From NCBI GenBank assembly GCA_902496665.1, contig CABVBU010000026.1, positions 1 to 43,712 of the forward strand: DNA of 43,712 bases, given 5' to 3'. The notes below the pieces were generated by a model. It was not told the DNA's origin. It ran no database searches and saw nothing but the letters and a program-made list of their open reading frames with translations. Each line of letters opens with the position of its first letter. Positions within the stretch are counted from its first letter, which is position 1. Origin of the DNA: an uncultured Clostridium sp. (GTDB taxonomy: Bacteria > Bacillota > Clostridia > Lachnospirales > Lachnospiraceae). Both the position numbers and the translations under genes were made by a program. Shown here in pieces: positions 24,601-32,418 of the stretch.

Positions 24601-24979
24601 TGGTTGGACGGTGATGCTGCGGCCAGTTAAATTCGATTCCGCCGGATATCCATGGACCAGTAAGCCCCACTAACGCTGGTTTGATCACATGATTGTAATA
24701 CACAAAATCATAACCATTTGTCTTGTCATAAGCTCTCTGGATCCTGCCGCCAAGTTCCGGAAGAACCATCACTTTCAGATACTCGTTTTCCAGGAACACT
24801 GCCTGATACGACTTATCTCTTTTCTCACGACTTATTTTTTCTGTGGTTGGATAGGGATAAATTTTCCCTGAACTTCCCTGATAAACTCTTTTTTCAAGAA
24901 ACATCGGGTTTTTATCTGGTTCTCCCACCTCGTAGGTCGGTATCATTACGGACTCTTCCCATATTTTAACGTTTTCCAT
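21689..24979 (-). CDS. DUF5107 domain protein with a long TPR array
   Basis: The 1096-residue protein has no signal peptide or membrane helix, so it should be cytoplasmic. Residues 1-340 match DUF5107, with L-P-E-L-G-G-R-I near residue 76, G-P-W-I-S-G-G-I-E-F-N-W-P near 108 and H-H-R-P-T-T. These recall the aldose-1-epimerase / galactose-mutarotase superfamily, where this region forms the sugar-binding beta-sandwich. A small beta domain follows (about 345-450), and residues ~455-1096 are helical TPR-like repeats (for example Y-Y-N-L-G-L-A-L-F-Y-E-E-K-Y-E-Q-A). It is the first gene after the transport genes in the operon. A mutarotase or glycosidase-like role on the imported sugar is an inference. 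Confidence 0.85.
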   Translation of the reverse strand: MENVKIWEESVMIPTYEVGEPDKNPMFLEKRVYQGSSGKIYPYPTTEKISREKRDKSYQAVFLENEYLKVMVLPELGGRIQRAYDKTNGYDFVYYNHVIKPALVGLTGPWISGGIEFNWPQHHRPTTFMPVDHVIRENEDGSKTLLVNDVDQMYGTKGITAFTLYPDRAYIEIQGQLYNKTPLPQTFLWWANPAVAVNDQTQSIFPPDVHSVYDHGKRDVSRFPIATGIYYKYDYSRGVDISRYKNIPVPTSYMAEKSEYDFVGGYDYGKHAGILHVADHHVSPGKKQWTWGCGDFGKAWDRNLTDEDGPYIELMTGVYTDNQPDFTWLKPFEEKTFKQYFMPYKAVGQVKNATTDAMVNMEVKENGVYVCVYATKRYKDAQIILMVNGKEEKRDQAVISPTDIYENTFQINETDETKIKVCVEWKGKILVSYQPKKQRIPKLAEPAKAAKAPEDIMTNEELYLTGQHIEQYRHATYLPDPYYAEGLKRDPGDIRINNAYGMLLLRRGCFADAEKYFRKAIERLTSMNPNPYDSEAYYNLGLALFYEEKYEQAYDAFFKATWTNEQQEMAFYYLAVIAARNHQWEMARGFIEKSLVKNDHNVKARGLKATILRCLNLQEENEKWMQANLKLDPFDYRTLFEQVFSGEEKQLDVIDERSREFHETYLQIARDYAECGCYKEACEVLKNCRSDKPMIHYYTAYYQELLGNQSEAEEETFYAEKASPLYCFPNKLEDIRVLEAAISRNPKGAKAYYYLGCLYYDKLQFDKAIGLWETSECLDDTYPTLLRNLAVASYNKKSDPERARKCLERAFELDPTDARVFLELDQLYKKLHMTAEKRLENYKKHLELIQERDDLYTEYVTVLNLCRQYKAAYDAVMDHQFRAWEGAEGRITTQYKTALLEMAKEAMRAGMYEQAKEYLEKAMLYPENLGEGRLEGTKDNHLFYTLGLVLEHLGQENEAKECYKKATLGTMEPAGMLYYYDQPADMILYQGLAQKKLENQPEANTRFYKLVDYGEKHVRDHVKLDYFAVSLPDFLIFEEDLDKRNQAHCYYLMGLGMLGLGNDEKARENFEKALVLDPAHENAAIYLHMTGIIEVY

Positions 24980-25020
24980 GTCACGTCCTCCTGTTATTTT
25001 AGGCTTGATCCTTCCTTAAC

Positions 25021-25070
25021 TTAAAAACTGCCATATTTCCGATTTGCATTTCATTGGAAATATGGCAGTT
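25021..25070 (-). terminator. Intercistronic terminator after the binding-protein gene
   Basis: A perfect 15-bp stem (25026-25040 with 25056-25070, core GGAAATATGGCAG) has a 15-base loop. On the minus strand it runs into TTTTTAA. It lies between the substrate-binding protein gene and the DUF5107 gene. Partial termination here would give more binding protein than enzymes, a common arrangement in ABC sugar operons, and would protect the upstream mRNA. Confidence 0.8.
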
Positions 25071-25108
25071 CTATCATTCAGGACATCTGCAAATCAAATT
25101 CTATACAT

Positions 25109-26185
25109 TTACTCTGCGTAAGATCCCATTACTTCTTTGTAATCTTCCGGTGTTACAACAACTGCGTCAACTGCAGTTTCCTGTTTAACATCTCCACCGT
25201 TGATAAGGTTTAAGAGCACTTCTACAGAACCTGCGCCAACAGACTCAGCAGAGAAGTACGCGGAAGCTTTCACACAAGTTCCATCTGCTCCCTTTGTGTT
25301 CCACTCATCTTTTGCCATGTATGCGCCAAGACCTACTACACAAGCATCTTTATCAAGTCCAGCACTCTCTAATGCTCTTGCAGCACCGATACAGCCCTCT
25401 TCGTTTGCGCCGGTAACCAGCCATTTCTTGATCTCCGGATGTGCGGTGATTACAGCTGCACCTGCGGTATTACCTTTATCTGTTGTTCCATCATAGTCTG
25501 CTTTGTAAATTTTGCTGGAGTCAAATTCCGGGCAAAGCTCAGTAAATTTGTCCAGTTCGCCCTCTGCACGCGGAACACAGCTGGAAACTGTATCCATCGT
25601 CATAACAAGAAGTCCAACTTCCGGATCAGAGGCCAGATTATTCTCTTTTACATAATTTGCAAGCCACTCACCGTTTGCCTGACCGATCACATAAGCGTTG
25701 ATTCCTACCCACGGAGCCAGCTTATTGCCATCCGCATCCTGCAGAGCATCATCTGCTGCGACGATCGGCATATTTGCTTCCTCGCACTTAGTGATAACAG
25801 CCTGGGACATTGTCTGGTCCGGAATGCAGGTAACGATACCTGTTGCGTTGTTTGCGATTGCGTTATCGATTGCCTTTAAATACTCTTCCGGGTTCATCTT
25901 TGCGTCAACATAAACGAACTCACCGCCAGCTTCTTCCACAGCCTTCTGAGCTGCAGCACCTTCATCGATGAACCATGTCTGATCACCTGCTTTGTAAATT
26001 CCATATACCAGCAGTTTTCCATCAGACTTTGCGTCACTTGCCGCTTCTGTCTTAGACTCTGCTGCTGCCTCTGTCTTAGTGTCTGCTGCTGCGGTAGTCT
26101 CCTGACTGCTGCTGCCACAGCCTGTCAGTGCAGAACCTGCCAATGCTGCCGCTGCCATTAATGCCATAACCTTTCTCATTTTCAT
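25109..26185 (-). CDS. AraF-like sugar-binding lipoprotein of an ABC importer
   Basis: The 358-residue protein begins with a lipoprotein signal (M-K-M-R-K-V-M-A-L-M) and lipobox L-T-G-C at residues ~20-23, followed by an Ala/Thr/Glu linker to about residue 55. The mature part is a pentose/hexose-binding (periplasmic_binding_4) domain. Several stretches follow E. coli AraF closely in pattern: G-I-V-T-C-I-P-D, I-V-A-A-D-D-A-L-Q-D-A-D-G and K-K-W-L-V-T-G-A-N-E-E-G. An L-arabinose, galactose or fucose ligand is therefore plausible, but residues in the pocket cannot be settled by eye. It is third in the operon, after the ATPase and permease, with a strong AAGGAGG site. Confidence 0.9.
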   Translation of the reverse strand: MKMRKVMALMAAAALAGSALTGCGSSSQETTAAADTKTEAAAESKTEAASDAKSDGKLLVYGIYKAGDQTWFIDEGAAAQKAVEEAGGEFVYVDAKMNPEEYLKAIDNAIANNATGIVTCIPDQTMSQAVITKCEEANMPIVAADDALQDADGNKLAPWVGINAYVIGQANGEWLANYVKENNLASDPEVGLLVMTMDTVSSCVPRAEGELDKFTELCPEFDSSKIYKADYDGTTDKGNTAGAAVITAHPEIKKWLVTGANEEGCIGAARALESAGLDKDACVVGLGAYMAKDEWNTKGADGTCVKASAYFSAESVGAGSVEVLLNLINGGDVKQETAVDAVVVTPEDYKEVMGSYAE

Positions 26186-26231
26186 AAAACCTTCCTCCTT
26201 ATATATTGTTTGTTTTTAAAACTTTCTAAAT

Positions 26232-27245
26232 TTATTTCGCGTTTTTCATGCTGGCCGCAAGAAGTTCTTTGTTTCTTCTCTCTTTTCTGATGTAGTCAAA
26301 CGTAAGAGCAAACAGAAGAAGTCCGCCTCGTGCCACATACTGCCAGAATGAAGGTACATTTACCATAGTTAATCCCGTATTAAACGCCTGGATTAGAAGA
26401 ATACCGAGAACCGTTCCGCCCATGTTTCCGACACCACCGGCGAAAGATACGCCACCAAGGATAACTGCTGTGATCGCATCAAACTCCAGGTTCACATTGG
26501 CCGCAGGCTGTCCTGCATTCATTCTTGCCGCGAAAACGATACCACCTAAGGAAGTCATAACACCGATCATGATAAAGCAGAGTGTGATGATCTTCTGCGG
26601 ATTTAAACCTGCCAGTCTTGCGGCCTCACTGCTGCCGCCGATGGCATATACGCTTCTTCCGAATTTTGTCTTTGCAAGAATAAAGCCGAAAATGATAAAG
26701 GAGATCACCATAAGCCATACTGCTAACGGAATATTCAGGAATCTTGCATTTCCGATTTTAATAAATGTCATGTTGCTGATCGCTACCGGTTTACCGCCGC
26801 AGGCGATGTAAGCAAAACCGCGGACGATCGACTGTGTTACCAGCGTTGCGATGAATGACTCAAGTTTGATCTTATTTACCATCCATGAATTAAAGATACC
26901 TACTAACGCGCCTACAAGCAATGTAACAAGAATACATACTATGATCGGAAGTCCCATACCAAGCAGCAGTGCGACGATAACGCCCGATAATGCTGCAAGA
27001 GAGCCTGGGGACAAGTCGTTCTGCCCCGCAATGATCAGATATGTATGTCCGATTGCTACCATACCGATCAGAGAGGCCGCAACCAGAATGTTTACCATGT
27101 TCGTCCATGAGAAAAAGTTTTTATTCAGGGACGTAAACAAAGCAAAGACCACAATGATCGCACCGAGTAAAACTAATTTATCGCCGCCGATCAAATTAAG
27201 GATCTTATTTAAGCCATTTTCTTTTTTTTGATTCTCACCATTCAT
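26232..27245 (-). CDS. Sugar ABC transporter permease (RbsC/AraH type)
   Basis: The 337-residue integral membrane protein has about eight to ten hydrophobic helices from residue 30 onward. The BPD_transp_2 family motif A-R-L-A-G-L-N-P near residue 206 and the following G-G-V-S-F-A-G-G-V-G-N-M-G-G-T-V-L-G near residue 270 are clear. A charged N-terminus and C-terminus face the cytoplasm. It starts three bases after the ATPase gene ends and precedes the binding protein. Together they form a complete high-affinity sugar importer of the ribose/arabinose class. Confidence 0.9.
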   Translation of the reverse strand: MNGENQKKENGLNKILNLIGGDKLVLLGAIIVVFALFTSLNKNFFSWTNMVNILVAASLIGMVAIGHTYLIIAGQNDLSPGSLAALSGVIVALLLGMGLPIIVCILVTLLVGALVGIFNSWMVNKIKLESFIATLVTQSIVRGFAYIACGGKPVAISNMTFIKIGNARFLNIPLAVWLMVISFIIFGFILAKTKFGRSVYAIGGSSEAARLAGLNPQKIITLCFIMIGVMTSLGGIVFAARMNAGQPAANVNLEFDAITAVILGGVSFAGGVGNMGGTVLGILLIQAFNTGLTMVNVPSFWQYVARGGLLLFALTFDYIRKERRNKELLAASMKNAK

Positions 27246-27248
27246 TTT

Positions 27249-28745
27249 TTATTCCCCCATCATTCCAAGTCCCAAAAGTCTTGTTTCTGTTGCATCCTCT
27301 GCGTCGACCTCACCCGCGATCTGAAGGGAACGCATAACAATGATTCGGTCAGACAAACCAATTACTTCCGGAAGTTCCGATGAGATCAGGATCACTCCCA
27401 GTCCCTTTTTCGCGAATTCACAGATCATCTCATAAAATTCTGATTTTGCTCCGATATCGATTCCCTTTGTGGGCTCATCTAAGATCAGAACTTTCGGGTT
27501 CGTCGCAACTCCCCTGGCAACAATACATTTCTGCTGGTTTCCGCCAGAAAGTTCTACGATTTTTTTGTCCTTGGAAGGTGTCTTTATCCTGAACTCCCGG
27601 ATATCCTTTTCCGCCTCTTCCCGCTCTTTTTTTGAACTAATAACACCAAATTTATTGGCATGTTTATCCATAAGCGAAATGTTAATGTTTCCATCCACAC
27701 TAAGGTTTGAAAGGATTCCCTGTAATTTTCGATCCTCCGGGACCAGAACGATACCATTATCCATCGCCTCTTTCGGTGAGCGGTTCTCGATCTTTTTTCC
27801 CTCCAGGTAGATTTCTCCGCTTCTTCGTTTATCGGCACCTATGATCGCACGCATGATCTCGGTGCGCCCTGCGCCTACCAGACCGGAAAATCCCAGGACC
27901 TCACCCTTTCTCAGCTGAAACGAAACAGGCTTTACATAATCGGAAGATACATCCCGCACATCCAGAAGCACATCACCGATCGTCTTGTTCTTATCGAGAT
28001 TTTTGTAAACATCTCCAAGATCGCGGCCCACCATCATTCTGATCATTTCCTTTTCCGGAACTTCATGGGTCTTAACCGTTGTAATATATTGACCATCCTT
28101 AAAGATCGCTACTTTATCCGTGATCCGTTGTATCTCGTTCATTCGGTGAGACACGTAAATGATGATCTTTTTCTGGGCTTTCAGTTTTTCGATTACCTCG
28201 AACAGTGAGTCGATCTCCGCATCGCTCAGGCTGGCCGTAGGTTCATCAAAACAAATAACTTTTAAGTTTTCCCTGCTGTAGGCTTTCATGATCTCAACCA
28301 TCTGCTGATACGCAATGCTCAGATCTTTTACTTTTGTCGTTGGAGAGATCGGAAGACCGAAGCCCTTGATGATTTTCTCCGCATCCTTATTTGCCTTTGC
28401 AATGTCGATCACACCGAACCGATTCGCCGGCATACGTCCTAAAAAGATATTTTCAGCGACACTCAATTCCAAAAGGATCTGACGTTCCTGATAAATGACG
28501 CTGATTCCCTCTTCAATCGCTTCATGAGGCGACTGGAAATGTTTTTGAACCCCATCTAACAGATACTCGCCCTCATCCGGCTGATAATCTCCATTCAGGA
28601 CTTTTAGAAGTGTTGATTTACCTGCTCCGTTTTCTCCAAGGAAAGCCAGTACCTCTCCGCCATATGCCTTAAAGCAGATGTGGTCCAGTGCCTTGACTCC
28701 CGGAAAGAACTTAGAGATATTTTTAAATTCTAAAACACTCTCCAC
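27249..28745 (-). CDS. Sugar ABC transporter ATPase, tandem NBDs (RbsA/AraG type)
   Basis: The best start is GTG at 28745, preceded by GGGAGGG. An ATG-initiated frame eleven codons longer lacks a ribosome site. The 498-residue product has two nucleotide-binding domains. The first has Walker A G-E-N-G-A-G-K-S-T near residue 34 and Walker B V-I-C-F-D-E-P-T near 155. The second has a degenerate Walker A (G-L-V-G-A-G-R-T-E), signature L-S-G-G-N-Q-Q-K and Walker B L-I-L-D-E-P-T-K-G-I-D. This asymmetry is normal for RbsA, AraG and MglA. It is the first gene of the sugar operon, downstream of the AraC-type regulator. Confidence 0.92.
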   Translation of the reverse strand: MESVLEFKNISKFFPGVKALDHICFKAYGGEVLAFLGENGAGKSTLLKVLNGDYQPDEGEYLLDGVQKHFQSPHEAIEEGISVIYQERQILLELSVAENIFLGRMPANRFGVIDIAKANKDAEKIIKGFGLPISPTTKVKDLSIAYQQMVEIMKAYSRENLKVICFDEPTASLSDAEIDSLFEVIEKLKAQKKIIIYVSHRMNEIQRITDKVAIFKDGQYITTVKTHEVPEKEMIRMMVGRDLGDVYKNLDKNKTIGDVLLDVRDVSSDYVKPVSFQLRKGEVLGFSGLVGAGRTEIMRAIIGADKRRSGEIYLEGKKIENRSPKEAMDNGIVLVPEDRKLQGILSNLSVDGNINISLMDKHANKFGVISSKKEREEAEKDIREFRIKTPSKDKKIVELSGGNQQKCIVARGVATNPKVLILDEPTKGIDIGAKSEFYEMICEFAKKGLGVILISSELPEVIGLSDRIIVMRSLQIAGEVDAEDATETRLLGLGMMGE

Positions 28746-28796
28746 GCTTCGTCCCTCCCTTTTCATTTTGCGATACATATGCTTAATACTTTCTAT

Positions 28797-28860
28797 ATTT
28801 TATTGCATATTCGACGTTCCATTGTGCATTTTTTTCTTATCCATATTTGCAAAATGTGCA
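28797..28860 (-). promoter_or_regulatory. Candidate AraC-controlled promoter of the sugar operon
   Basis: On the minus strand the module TGCACA...AATATG occurs twice, with TGCACA at 28855-28860 and 28823-28828, 32 bases or about three helical turns apart. A near-consensus -10, TAAAAT, follows at 28797-28802, with no good -35 at 17 bases. Direct repeats upstream of a -35-deficient promoter fit activation by the AraC-type protein encoded just upstream. The assignment is inferred. Confidence 0.5.
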
Positions 28861-28959
28861 CTTTGTCTCTTTTCTTGTAATATCAATTATAATTTTTATA
28901 TAATATTTTTTCTTTCATTAATTGGTATTTATTTTCGTTTTTAGTGTACTTTTCGGAAC

Positions 28960-28992
28960 AAAAAAGGAAAGCCAATCTATTATCAGCTTTCC
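28960..28992 (-). terminator. Terminator overlapping the araC-type gene stop codon
   Basis: GGAAAGC (28966-28972) and GCTTTCC (28986-28992) form a 7-bp stem, with six T residues on the minus strand at 28960-28965. The stop codon of the regulator lies in the loop. It insulates the regulator from the sugar operon. Confidence 0.8.
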
Positions 28993-29831
28993 TCTCTCCA
29001 GAGCATTCTGTATTTCTGAGGTGTTATTCCTTCTGTTTTGCGGAACACACGACTAAAATACTGGGCATTTTCATAGCCTGTCTCTATTGCTATATCAAGT
29101 ATATTTTTATTTGTCTCCCACAGGAGATGCTTCGCCTTCTCCATTCTCAATTCTGTGATATATTGGATACAGGATTTCCCCATAACTTCCGAAAAATACT
29201 TTCGCAGATACCTGGAACTGATTCCTGCCTCCTCAGCCACCGCTTCCAGATTGACCGGTTCATCAAAATGATCCTGTATCCAGGTAACCGCCTGTTTTAG
29301 TCCGTATGTCACCCGGAAGGATAATTTTTTCTCATCCTGATTGATGTAATAATTCAAAATGATCATCATCTCGATGGCGGATATTTTCTGGAAGAACTCA
29401 TTTTGTTCCGTCTCATTTTTTCTAAATACCCTGGCGATCCGTTCGATCAGCGGCGCAATTTCATCACAATTTTTGATTACATAATAATTTTCTACTTTTC
29501 CGTCTTTCATCAGGAATTCTTCATCCTGATTCTTCATCTCAAGACTCATTTCCAACTGTGTCAATTTACAGCCGATTTTTGAGATCACACGAAATGAATG
29601 CTTTCTATGAGGCGGGATCACCACACATTGTCCCTGATGGATCGTCACCTCATGCCCTTCGATCTGCATAACAGCCTGACCGGTATTAATATAGTTGATC
29701 TCATACTCCTCATGACTGTGCTGGCGGAATCTGTATTCTTCCACAAAACGGAAGATTCCCGCCTTTCTTATTTTCAGCCGGTAATCTTCATTCTGAAGAA
29801 ATTTCACTGCAAGAATCTCTAATTTTTTCAT
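28983..29831 (-). CDS. AraC-family transcriptional regulator
   Basis: The 282-residue protein has an N-terminal cupin ligand domain (about 20-115, with F-R-Q-H-S-H-E-E-Y-E-I and V-V-I-P-P-H-R-K-H-S). Its C-terminal double helix-turn-helix (about 180-280) shows L-E-A-V-A-E-E-A-G-I-S-S-R-Y-L-R-K-Y-F and the signature A-I-E-T-G-Y-E-N-A-Q-Y-F-S-R-V-F-R-K-T. Its position directly upstream of the ABC sugar operon, with repeated TGCACA...AATATG sites between, makes it the probable activator of that operon. It is read in the same direction, but a terminator separates the two. Confidence 0.9.
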   Translation of the reverse strand: MKKLEILAVKFLQNEDYRLKIRKAGIFRFVEEYRFRQHSHEEYEINYINTGQAVMQIEGHEVTIHQGQCVVIPPHRKHSFRVISKIGCKLTQLEMSLEMKNQDEEFLMKDGKVENYYVIKNCDEIAPLIERIARVFRKNETEQNEFFQKISAIEMMIILNYYINQDEKKLSFRVTYGLKQAVTWIQDHFDEPVNLEAVAEEAGISSRYLRKYFSEVMGKSCIQYITELRMEKAKHLLWETNKNILDIAIETGYENAQYFSRVFRKTEGITPQKYRMLWREES

Positions 29832-29872
29832 TTTTCCCTATAAACCACTTAATCGTATTTTATATTGCTTAC

Positions 29873-30361
29873 CTACCGCAAATACATACTGTCCAGCAGA
29901 TCGATCCCGGCAGCTGTTCTGAATACTCTCTCCTTCGCGCTTTCGATCTCGGCACGCGTATATCCGCTCTCTCCCGCATTCACTAAAAAATCCGCCTCCA
30001 GCAGGATCCTGTGGTCCAGACCATCCACATCCGTATAGGTGTGGTGATGCGCCACCAGCCACGAGATCCTTTCGATATCAGAAGCCGCTACTGACAGTTC
30101 CGATAAAAACGGCTCCACCAACGCCGGGCTCTCCGCCTCCTGATATTTTCCATTTGTATTGCCGTACTTTTCCCAGCACAGCGGGCAGGCAATATCATGT
30201 ACGACCGCGGCAAGTTCCAGAATCTCCTGGGTATGTTCATCCAGTTTTTCCAGTTCTCCGATCGTCTTTGCCATTGCCCATACTTTCAGGAAATGGTCGA
30301 TATCATGGATACTGCCCTTATAAAAATCGATCATCTTCTGTGTTGCCAACGCAATAATCAT
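29873..30361 (-). CDS. HD-domain phosphohydrolase-like protein
   Basis: From ATG at 30361 (ribosome site CGAGGAG) the product is 162 residues. An upstream in-frame extension of 33 codons has no ribosome site. The HD metal-binding pattern is present: H-D-I-D-H near residue 20, V-V-H-D-I-A-C-P near 56 as the HD pair, V-A-H-H-H-T near 104 and E-A-D near 123. HD proteins hydrolyse phosphate esters, often of nucleotides. A more specific role cannot be given. It sits between the alkylguanine methyltransferase and the AraC-type gene, with a 41-base gap to the latter. Confidence 0.85.
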   Translation of the reverse strand: MIIALATQKMIDFYKGSIHDIDHFLKVWAMAKTIGELEKLDEHTQEILELAAVVHDIACPLCWEKYGNTNGKYQEAESPALVEPFLSELSVAASDIERISWLVAHHHTYTDVDGLDHRILLEADFLVNAGESGYTRAEIESAKERVFRTAAGIDLLDSMYLR

Positions 30362-30460
30362 AATATCTTCTCCTCGTATTATAAAGTAGTAGTGTCTATA
30401 TCCCCTCTCCAAGGTCCGTATTCTATACTGTTGGAGATACTGTGGATTGTTTATTTTCAA

Positions 30461-30997
30461 CTACAACGCCGTTCCTTTTTTCGGCACAAACATCCCGGAC
30501 ATATCGGTCTGTTCCAGTTTCAACAATTCAATCTTCTTCTCGATTCCGCCCGCATATCCGGTAAGACTGCCGCTTGTACCAACTACCCGGTGGCACGGGA
30601 TCAGAACTGAGATCGGATTTCGTCCGACAGCGCCTCCGACAGCCTGGGCGGACATCGTCTTTTTCCCGGACATCTCAGCAATTTTTCTGCCGATTTCTCC
30701 GTAAGTCATGGTCTTTCCGTATGGGATCGTAAGCAGGATCTTCCAGACCTCTTTCCGGAATTCTGATCCGTCCGGCGCCAGCGGCGGAAGAAACTTCGGA
30801 TCTTTTCCTGCAAAATAAAGATCCAACCATTCTCTCGTCCGCTTCAAGACAGGAGTTTCCTTCTCCTCTGTCTCGTTCTCCTTTAACCCGGAAGCAAAAT
30901 ACTTCTGCCCCTCAAACCAGACTCCCTTTAACCCATCTTTATCCGCCGCCAGATAAAGGATTCCAAGCGGTGAATCATAGTGCGATACAAAGATCAT
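30461..30997 (-). CDS. ogt: Methylated-DNA--protein-cysteine methyltransferase
   Basis: From ATG at 30997 (GGGAGG eight bases upstream) the product is 178 residues. An alternative start 13 codons upstream lacks such a site. It has an N-terminal ribonuclease-H-like region (D-S-P-L-G-I-L-Y-L-A-A), the helix-turn-helix G-K-T-M-T-Y-G-E-I-G near residue 97 and the active site I-P-C-H-R-V-V near residue 138, where Cys accepts the alkyl group from O6-alkylguanine. Length and motifs fit Ogt/MGMT. It is a suicide DNA repair protein. The neighbours give no pathway link. Confidence 0.93.
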   Translation of the reverse strand: MIFVSHYDSPLGILYLAADKDGLKGVWFEGQKYFASGLKENETEEKETPVLKRTREWLDLYFAGKDPKFLPPLAPDGSEFRKEVWKILLTIPYGKTMTYGEIGRKIAEMSGKKTMSAQAVGGAVGRNPISVLIPCHRVVGTSGSLTGYAGGIEKKIELLKLEQTDMSGMFVPKKGTAL

Positions 30998-31076
30998 ATC
31001 CTCGTTCCTCCCAAATATATCCTCTGCAGCAGTCATTCCGCAGTTTCTTTACCTGTCACATGATTTCCAAGTTTCT

Positions 31077-31117
31077 GAATCTAACATACCACGTTCTCCC
31101 AAAACTTCTTTGCAAAA
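31077..31117. repeat. 41-bp intergenic repeat, copy 2
   Basis: This is the partner of 17010-17050 (33 of 41 identical, same orientation). It lies between the MFS gene and the ogt gene, both on the minus strand. Confidence 0.65.
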
Positions 31118-31125
31118 ATGGAAAT

Positions 31126-32349
31126 CTAATTTGCTCTCTTTCCAAGCCAAACAGCCACTCCAAAATGCACCAGACATACTGCCGCACCTAAAACAAACAC
31201 CCACTCCGGCCCAACAAACTTCCAGACAGCTCCTAAAAGCCCTGAGACCGTCACTGCCAGCACATGATCCACACTCAGTCCAAACGACAGATTCTCCATC
31301 ACGTCCGCCGGAGAATCGCTGAGTTTTTTCATCAACATCACATGGACCGCATTAAAATGATCTGCGATCATGATAAAAACATATGCCGTGAACGCAAAGA
31401 TCTGCTCCACTCTCCCCGTAAATACACCTGACGTGATCCCATGGACCGCCCAGGCCGCATACAGAAAGATCGCCCCGATCGTCACGCTCTCCAGAACAAG
31501 TCCCTTTTTCACACCATACCGGTCAAGAAATTTTCCGATCTGCGGGGCAATCATACTGCTGCCAAAATGCGCCGCAATTCCAAGAAGCGCCACCGTATCT
31601 GCCCCCATCGCAAGGAGCTCGATAATGATCCACGGTGCAAACACCAGACGCATCCGTTTCTGGAAACCATAAACCCCTGTAACGATATAATAAGGAATAT
31701 ATTTCTTCTTAAGCGGCAGTCCCTTTTTCTTCTCATCATGCTTCCGCACATCAAGCGCCGGAACCTCTCTTCTCAGTCTCCACAAGAAAAACAACGCCGC
31801 CCCAACGATCACCAGCGACACACAGAACGACGGAACGATCTTACTGTCAGCCCGGAACCAGAACGCCCCATACCGGAACCCGATAAATACAAGCAGAGAT
31901 GCAGCCATAGACCCCATCGTCGCATATCCCCGGTATTTTCCAAGAAAGGTTCCCGTCTTTCCCTCATCCGCAAGATCCATCGCAATCGCGTCCCGGACCG
32001 GCATGACAATATGATCCCCGAGAGAATAGGTAAACACAAACAGCTGCATTAAGAGATACCCAGGAGATAAAAGTCCAAGGACAAACATTCCCACCGCGTA
32101 CAGGCAGAAGCTGATCATCGCTAACGTCAGATTTCCACATCCCGACAGTGCCGTGATCACAAACACCCCCACAACTCCCGGCAGCTCCCTCGGGATCTCC
32201 AAAAGCCCCCTCTGCACCGAGTCCACCTGATACACGCCCTTAAAATAATTCGAGATAATGCTGCCGCCAAATCCGTTCGCAAATGTAAACAGGACGAAAG
32301 CGATCCAAAACAGCCGCCTTGCCCTCTCCTTCTTCATCTGTTCTGTCAT
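31126..32349 (-). CDS. MFS-type transporter
   Basis: From ATG at 32349, preceded by GGGAGGAAGG, the product is 407 residues. A 33-codon upstream extension of the frame has no ribosome site and runs through repeat-like sequence. About twelve hydrophobic helices are visible. A short basic loop is near residues 195-225 (R-R-E-V-P, then K-K-K-G-L-P-L-K-K-K), as expected between the two six-helix halves of a major facilitator. N-terminal K-K-E-R-A-R-R is cytoplasmic. No substrate motif is recognised. It lies alone between ogt and the thiamine operon. Confidence 0.8.
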   Translation of the reverse strand: MTEQMKKERARRLFWIAFVLFTFANGFGGSIISNYFKGVYQVDSVQRGLLEIPRELPGVVGVFVITALSGCGNLTLAMISFCLYAVGMFVLGLLSPGYLLMQLFVFTYSLGDHIVMPVRDAIAMDLADEGKTGTFLGKYRGYATMGSMAASLLVFIGFRYGAFWFRADSKIVPSFCVSLVIVGAALFFLWRLRREVPALDVRKHDEKKKGLPLKKKYIPYYIVTGVYGFQKRMRLVFAPWIIIELLAMGADTVALLGIAAHFGSSMIAPQIGKFLDRYGVKKGLVLESVTIGAIFLYAAWAVHGITSGVFTGRVEQIFAFTAYVFIMIADHFNAVHVMLMKKLSDSPADVMENLSFGLSVDHVLAVTVSGLLGAVWKFVGPEWVFVLGAAVCLVHFGVAVWLGKRAN

Positions 32350-32396
32350 AACCTTCCTCCCATTCAATCTCGTCAATATCCAGCACAAGACTGCCG

Positions 32397-32418
32397 CTGG
32401 ACGCGGATGCCTGATTTT
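32397..32418. repeat. Partial copy of the palindromic element's outer arm
   Basis: Twenty of 22 bases match 32599-32620, the left arm of palindrome copy B, beginning CTGGAC and ending TGCCTGATTT. It lies 200 bases from it in the same orientation, upstream of the MFS start codon. It may be a remnant of a duplicated or recombined element. Confidence 0.5.
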
